Part shown: positions 58,546 to 64,000 of the stretch, one piece after another
Layout of the letters: each line of letters begins with the position of its first letter
Numbering within the stretch: the stretch's first letter is position 1
DNA from: Megamerina dolium
Lineage: Eukaryota; Arthropoda; Insecta; Diptera; Megamerinidae
Assembly (NCBI GenBank): GCA_963854835.1
Contig: OY978525.1
Span: forward strand, 17,764,309-17,828,308
Reading direction: 5' to 3'
Length of the DNA: 64,000 bases
The notes under the pieces: generated by a model
Seen by the model: the letters and a program-made list of their open reading frames with translations, nothing else
Told to the model about the DNA's origin: nothing
Databases searched by the model: none
Program-made: the position numbers and the translations under genes

Positions 58546-61439
58546 AATACAATTTTAGAAAAATTGCGCTTTCAATACAATGCAACGTTTTATTTTCTAA
58601 TAAAAAAAAGTCGACATAAAAAAAAAATTATTCAATATTAATGCACTTCAACATATGGTCTAATAATGATATTTATTTAATAGTCACTGAGCATTAATGA
58701 ATTAAATCTATGAAGGCCTCCGATTCAAAAGCATCGTTCAATTTAGATTGTATATCAACAGATTAATTTTGCATCAGTTATTATTTGTTCTCAAATCCTC
58801 TTATACGTATTAAAATTACAACAATATGTAGGTACTTACAATGCTAACCAATGTATTGTAAGAAAGTTAATATTTACTTGAAGTAATTTTTAGTAAGGAA
58901 AGTGTTGAAACACATCAAGCATAAGTAATCGTATATGCATAACTTTAGAAAATTTACTTATTTTTTTTAAATCAACATTACTAACCAATGATGCATCAAC
59001 CAAGATATTCAGACAACTTCGTCAATTTCAAAACAACTAACTCAAACCAATAATCACCGCATACACACACACACAACAACTTCAATATGAAAATCCAATT
59101 TTCCGGTGATTGATCATACATGGCCACATATCAAGTTTGTGGTTTGTTTTTGCATCTGAGAGGAAAGAAGATGTACTAGGTGTATTTAGGTGTTGTCGTA
59201 TTGTATTAACAAGAGTTTTAGGTGGACAAATATGCAAATGCTATACTCACTCATACTATACAAATGCAATTAGAAATTCGGTTCATCTATTGGACGTATG
59301 TACACGTCATAAGATATATCCTATGAATGTATAGATATGGCATATCAATGAGTATTATTTATTCGTTTGCTACAAATTGAATTACACTAAATTCTTTAAT
59401 TTTCCAATAACAATAGTCAATAGCATAATGAAAAAATACACAGATGCAATGATAAAATAGAAATCTCAATTAATGATAAAAATCTGGCAAAGTTTAGAAA
59501 TATTATACAAATATACAATACAGATAAAATAAGAAAAAAAAAAGGTAAGTCGACACAAAAATGACTACATATTTCACCGATAGAGTGATTCATAGTTTGT
59601 CATTCTGCTGTATGTATGTATTATATATGTAGCTAGACAAAATACTAAATAAATAAATACAATGCATACAATATGAATGTGATGCATTTGTACAATTGTG
59701 CATATTCCCCTAAGTTGAAACCGACCGAAACAAATCGCAATTTAAATCAAATATCTTTTTTTTTTTTACTTCACTCATTCATTCATTCAGTACGTTGCTG
59801 TTGTTGTTCATATTGCTTCAGCATGTTTTATTATTAAATTGACACCGATGACCGTCAACGATCGTCAACTAAGGCGAGACAACTAAGAGACCAATATCTG
59901 GGCAAATACATACAAAAAAAATAACATACTAGTGTCCAAACATTCAATATTTAGTATTCAATGGTGAGGAAGTCAGAGGTAGACAGTGGGAGAATCATTT
60001 GTTTAACCAAGCAATGGGTTTAACTTCATTTGATATGGACAATTCATACATTTTAGAACGGAAAGCAGTGTGAATATCAATGGCTGTATATTGTCAATGA
60101 CCATTTGTAAGATGTATGTATTTTTCAATTTACAGTAAATACACCAATGAACAGATTTTTAAATTTATTTTATACCGAGCCTAAGAATTGTTTTCCTTAA
60201 AAGACAATTTATGTTTCATCAATTTTGAACATAACAAAAGCAAATTCATTTTTGTAACATAAACTAAAAGTGGGCTTGATGTGACTGTAGAGGACTGTAG
60301 AGACATTTTAATTAGTCTTTCTTTAAATATATACCATACACAAAAATCATTCTCAAACGCTGCAAAAAATAACTAAAAATTATCTATTTTAAAGCATAAT
60401 ATTAAAAAAAGAAAAAATGCAACTATTTTATGTATTTTTTTACTTACTAAAGCTAACAATTAATAAAATATAATTTTTATTGACGACATAAAACAATGTC
60501 CAAAAAATAAAACAAAATAAAGTCTACTTTTAGGTACTACAAATCGTTGACCGTGCAAGTATGTACCTACTGTTTTGAGTTTATTTTACTTTGTATGTAT
60601 TCAATAGCTTATGTATATGTATAATATATACCTACGATATTATATAACCACATTCGAACGGAAATAGGCAATAGATGGCTGCTATTTAAGTTTTGAGTCA
60701 TTTTAATTAGCTGTTGATCATATTTGGATATAATTGAACTTTTAGAAAGTATTTAGAAATTGTTTTTGATTTCATGTTCTTAATAACTTTATTTACGTTT
60801 GGAGAGTCTGAATAAAATGACATTTGGGATGTCGCTAGCGGGTTAAAATGTTCTAGAAATGTTCTAGTCGTAAAAACGACCCTTTTGTGACCAACGGGTT
60901 AAAATATTCTACAAAATTATTCCTAATGAAATTTTACAATATATACCCAAACAACATATTTCGCTCCGGTATGAATTTGAACCCTTTTTCCAGCTTATTC
61001 TAAAAACACTCAGGCAAAAAATTGCAATCCGTATATGGCCATTAAAAAAATTTACCTAAGCATGCAAAAAGATTTGGAGGTTTTACTATATCGGTCCAAG
61101 TCTATCATCTTGAGTTGGAAACGTTCCGCCCCACACAATAACCCTGAAATTGTGTCACAGTGTAATTAAAGTAACCATCCCAAATCGAAGTCTGAAATAT
61201 TTTGCAAGTTATTTTTGCGTTAAATTTGCCTCGAAATTTTTCCAAGATTTCTATAATATTTTATACAATTCATTTTCAAGGTTAGGAGAATATTGATTTC
61301 TTAGCTATAAAGGTCTTTTCCCAATTTCAGTTCTATTTTCTCGAAAACCTTACACAGATGGCGAAAGAATGACATCCATATTCAAACTGGGCTCAAATAA
61401 ACATTATTCTAGAATGCATATAAAATCGGCTGTCCCCAA
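58546..61439. other. A+T-rich non-coding DNA
   Basis: No coding similarity. Holds the direct repeat and hairpin at 60839-60917 listed separately. Slightly less A+T-rich from about 60950 on, without recognisable protein. Confidence 0.55.
60839..60917. repeat. Direct repeat around two TTAA sites, with small hairpin
   Basis: CGGGTTAAAATGTTCTAGAA (60839) and CGGGTTAAAATATTCTACAA (60895) are direct copies, each holding TTAA. Between them lie a doubled ATGTTCTAG, the stem GTCGT-AAAA-ACGAC (60867-60880) and CCCTTTTGTGACCAACGGG ending at TTAA. The TTAA-adjacent GGG/CCC end is reminiscent of piggyBac-type termini, but no opposite end was found. Confidence 0.45.
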
Positions 61440-61690
61440 AATTGGTTCCTACAAAGTAAACTTAAAAACGCTTGAAAATCGATCGATAAATACATAACTT
61501 CTCAAGCATTACTTTTAAAATCAAAAATTTTTTTAAATAAAGGATTTTAGAGGAAGTAGAGGGGCCACTTTCATTAAATTCTTTCTGCCCAACATTTCTT
61601 CCAAACTTGCTTATTCCCTATCTTCGTCCATTAGGTGCTCCCCTGCAATTTGATGTTTTTTATAAAATGAATTCGTATATTTTACCCCTT
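61440..61690 (+). repeat. Repeat family D, copy 4
   Basis: TTGGTTCCTACAAAGTAAAC then CGCTTGAAAATCGATCGATA, and TCATTAAATTCTTTCTGCCC, AACATTTCTTCCAAACTTGC, CCCTATCTTCG, AGGTGCTCCCCTGCAATTTG parallel the unit order in the copy at 49720-50075. Confidence 0.55.
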
Positions 61691-64000
61691 AGGAGCAATT
61701 CATTGCCACCTTCAGAGTTATTTACCGATTTCCTCTTTCCATTCTTTTATCTTTGGCATAGATTTGGCACCATTGGAACATAGTCCACCCAAATCACTAC
61801 TATTTTTGTGCACGCATTTTTTTTTTAAGATTTTACAAAAGTGGAGGGACTCGAGCATCCAAGTGATGTGTGATCTCATTAGTGATCTCTTTATATATTT
61901 GTATCTATATAATATCCGAACCCTCCAGAGGCTTTTTGTTTGCCTACCAATGGTGAGTAGATGGTGTAATGTTGGCAGTAATAATCGCGGGATTAACCGA
62001 ACATATGCAAAAAAAAATTAAGAGAGGCAGCTGGAAAAAACTTACCTATCTCCGACTATCTTAATGTGGGAAATATATGCTCATAATGAAATTCTTAACT
62101 GCTTGAAGAATGAATTTAGTATATTTTGGCGACTGTACTATATACATACATACAAGTTTTGAATCATGGTGAAAATGAATTTATAGAACGAATAAACAAA
62201 CTCTTTAAATGTAATCAATTATTTCAATTATTTTCGATTGACTAGTAAAATGTATACATTATATGTTATATGTTATAGTCTGAAATTGTCACACAAAAGA
62301 TCGAACATATCACTTCTTCTTCTAATAACCCCCAATATGAACCAAATACAAAGATTGCAATAGAATACAATATATAAAGTGAATTTATAAAGTGAATTTC
62401 ATTAATTGCAAAACTTAAATAACAAACATTCAAAAATTGTCTAAACAGACAGAGCTTGTCTATGCTTTTGTCTGTCCATTTATTCACTTGTGTATTTTAT
62501 ACGGGTTGTCAATAACGGCGACCATACATGTAACCATTATCATATATTTTGCATACAGACATAAACATACATACTTGTCCATACTTAGATACATATATTT
62601 GTATATATATATATATATTTATGTACATGCGTATGTCTGTAGGCACAGCTATACAATATGCGTATATGTCATATTTGTTTTAACAATGAATTGCAAATTA
62701 TTCAGACGTACAACAGCAAGAGGATACCATCGAACGATATGAAACGATTACTTGCCATCGTCGTTGTCGACGACGTCAAAAATGTTCAACAGCAATGAAT
62801 ACATACATGATTGAATTGAAATAGAGTTGAAATTTTTATGTAAATATTTAAATTTAATCTTAATTGAGTACTAATTCTCAATTACATATACAAACATGAA
62901 CTAAATGTACACTTCCACAACTATACGGTGATTTGTCCTTCGTATCGAATGGGGGACATATTTACGAACATAATATTTTAGATATGCATGTTTGTATGTA
63001 AAATAAATACTAAAATATGGCTTGTAATTGTTGTTGGATTATATCAATATTTCAATCAATCAGAGTTAATTTCCCTCGAGTCAAATCTAGCTACAAAACT
63101 ACAAACATATGTCTGTTGTCTAAATTCATATTTAAACTGTTTGAATATGTGTAGCAAAATTCGTTACGAATAATTAAAAATAACAGAAAAATGTAAATTA
63201 CAATAAAAACAACAAAAAATTACACACCCACTTTTGGGTCTCACACAAAATCAAATTCAATGGTAAATTGAATTAACACTTTCTATTAGATGCATGGAGA
63301 GAGAGAGAGAGCGACGAAACGTTCACAATGTAGCTATTCTCGATGGATGGGTGGAGTAATAAAAATTAAAAATTCTGTCAAAGAATCACTTGTAAATATG
63401 TAATTTGCTGTTTTTTTTTTTGGCATACTCACAAACCAACCACACAAGGACAATATGTAAATACATACATAGACTACCTACTCTCATGGACGCAATTTAC
63501 TCCCGCTTGTGTTGACTATATTTGTTTTGATGTCAATGTTGATGGTGACGCTGTGCTTATGTAAATAAACATATGATAGGGACAGAGACGTCACTGTGAC
63601 AGCTGTTGTAATTCACAAAATTTGTTTGACCAGACAACACGATGACCACCACGAGCACCAGCATCACCAAGGAGACTAGAATTCGTTCTCTTTTTTTTTT
63701 TCTTCTCTCTATTTACTTTGTGTTGTATATACGTGTTCCATACGTTGTACCTTTTCAACTGTCATTTTTAAATGATTTTTTAATCGAAAATTAATTAAAA
63801 ATGTTTTTTACAGCGAACATTGATTCGAATGTTCCTCTCTTAATGTTCTATATGATAGAAAAAAAATACTGTAAAGTAACCAATTTTAATTTCTAATGTT
63901 GTCGCTCAAATGCCTAATTTTGATATCAAATATATCTTCGTAAAACTCATTCATATTCGAAGCATAGAAATTTGATCAAACTAAACAACAGGATATTAGA
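61691..64000. other. A+T-rich non-coding DNA
   Basis: No coding similarity. TATATATATATAT run near 62602-62618, GAGAGA run at 63297-63311, T runs near 63411 and 63690. Nothing else recognised to the window end. Confidence 0.6.

Overview
Eukaryotic, strongly A+T-rich, non-coding DNA, most likely from a higher dipteran and possibly a tephritid fruit fly. The evidence is the transposon mix: Mos1-like mariners, a Tc1 element with nested repeats, LINEs with RNase H and (TAA)n or AACCT-type tails, a tRNA-derived SINE, and repeats that open with a TCCG/TCTG run and carry a recurring CCATACAAA word. Genus is not determined. I found no host exon, no genuine tRNA or rRNA gene and no CRISPR. The window reads as a large intron or intergenic stretch.

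Left part (1-14.3 kb). This is the densest repeat area. It holds a decayed Mos1-like mariner (minus, 553-1547), a LINE remnant (2.1-2.46 kb), and two copies of a 1.5-1.6 kb repeat with a head, an internal array and a tail (4051-5590 and 7237-8872). A second Mos1-like mariner starts at 6067 and is split into three blocks. The interruptions are a 736-bp mariner with about 180-bp inverted ends (6401-7136) and repeat A copy 2. A LINE/SINE tail (8957-9138) then truncates it. Further on come a palindrome-bearing MITE (10381-10876) abutting a tRNA-derived SINE (10880-11271), and a 3' LINE fragment (12862-14330) whose tail matches the SINE tail.

Middle (14.3-38.2 kb). Mostly featureless A+T-rich DNA carrying a LINE RT remnant (16.3-17.1 kb), a perfect 21-bp-arm hairpin (19924-19970), two internally deleted copies of one mariner-superfamily family (20.07 and 37.74 kb), an IS630-like transposase remnant (22.9-23.3 kb), another mariner (26.05-26.76 kb) and an RNase H LINE end with (TAA)8 (29.5-30.06 kb). 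The best-preserved gene is here: a complete Tc1-like element (30675-32325) with an uninterrupted 346-aa transposase whose catalytic Glu is replaced by Lys (residue 278). A second SINE fragment and the 3' half of an RTE-like LINE follow.

Right part (38.2-64 kb). Microsatellites, further diverged tandem repeats (families C, D, E), the 5' half of an RTE-like LINE on the minus strand (52.1-53.4 kb), a near-complete mariner with TA-flanked ends (56961-58137), and short motif arrays near 58.3 and 60.87 kb.

The genes here do not act in a shared pathway. Their relations are those of mobile elements: nesting, tail sharing between SINE and LINE, and parallel decay of transposase active sites. No new defence or metabolic system is visible. 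The most interesting items are the head-plus-array repeat superfamily (A, C and possibly D), the nested mariner stack, the Tc1 element dead by a single codon, and the SINE/LINE tail pair.
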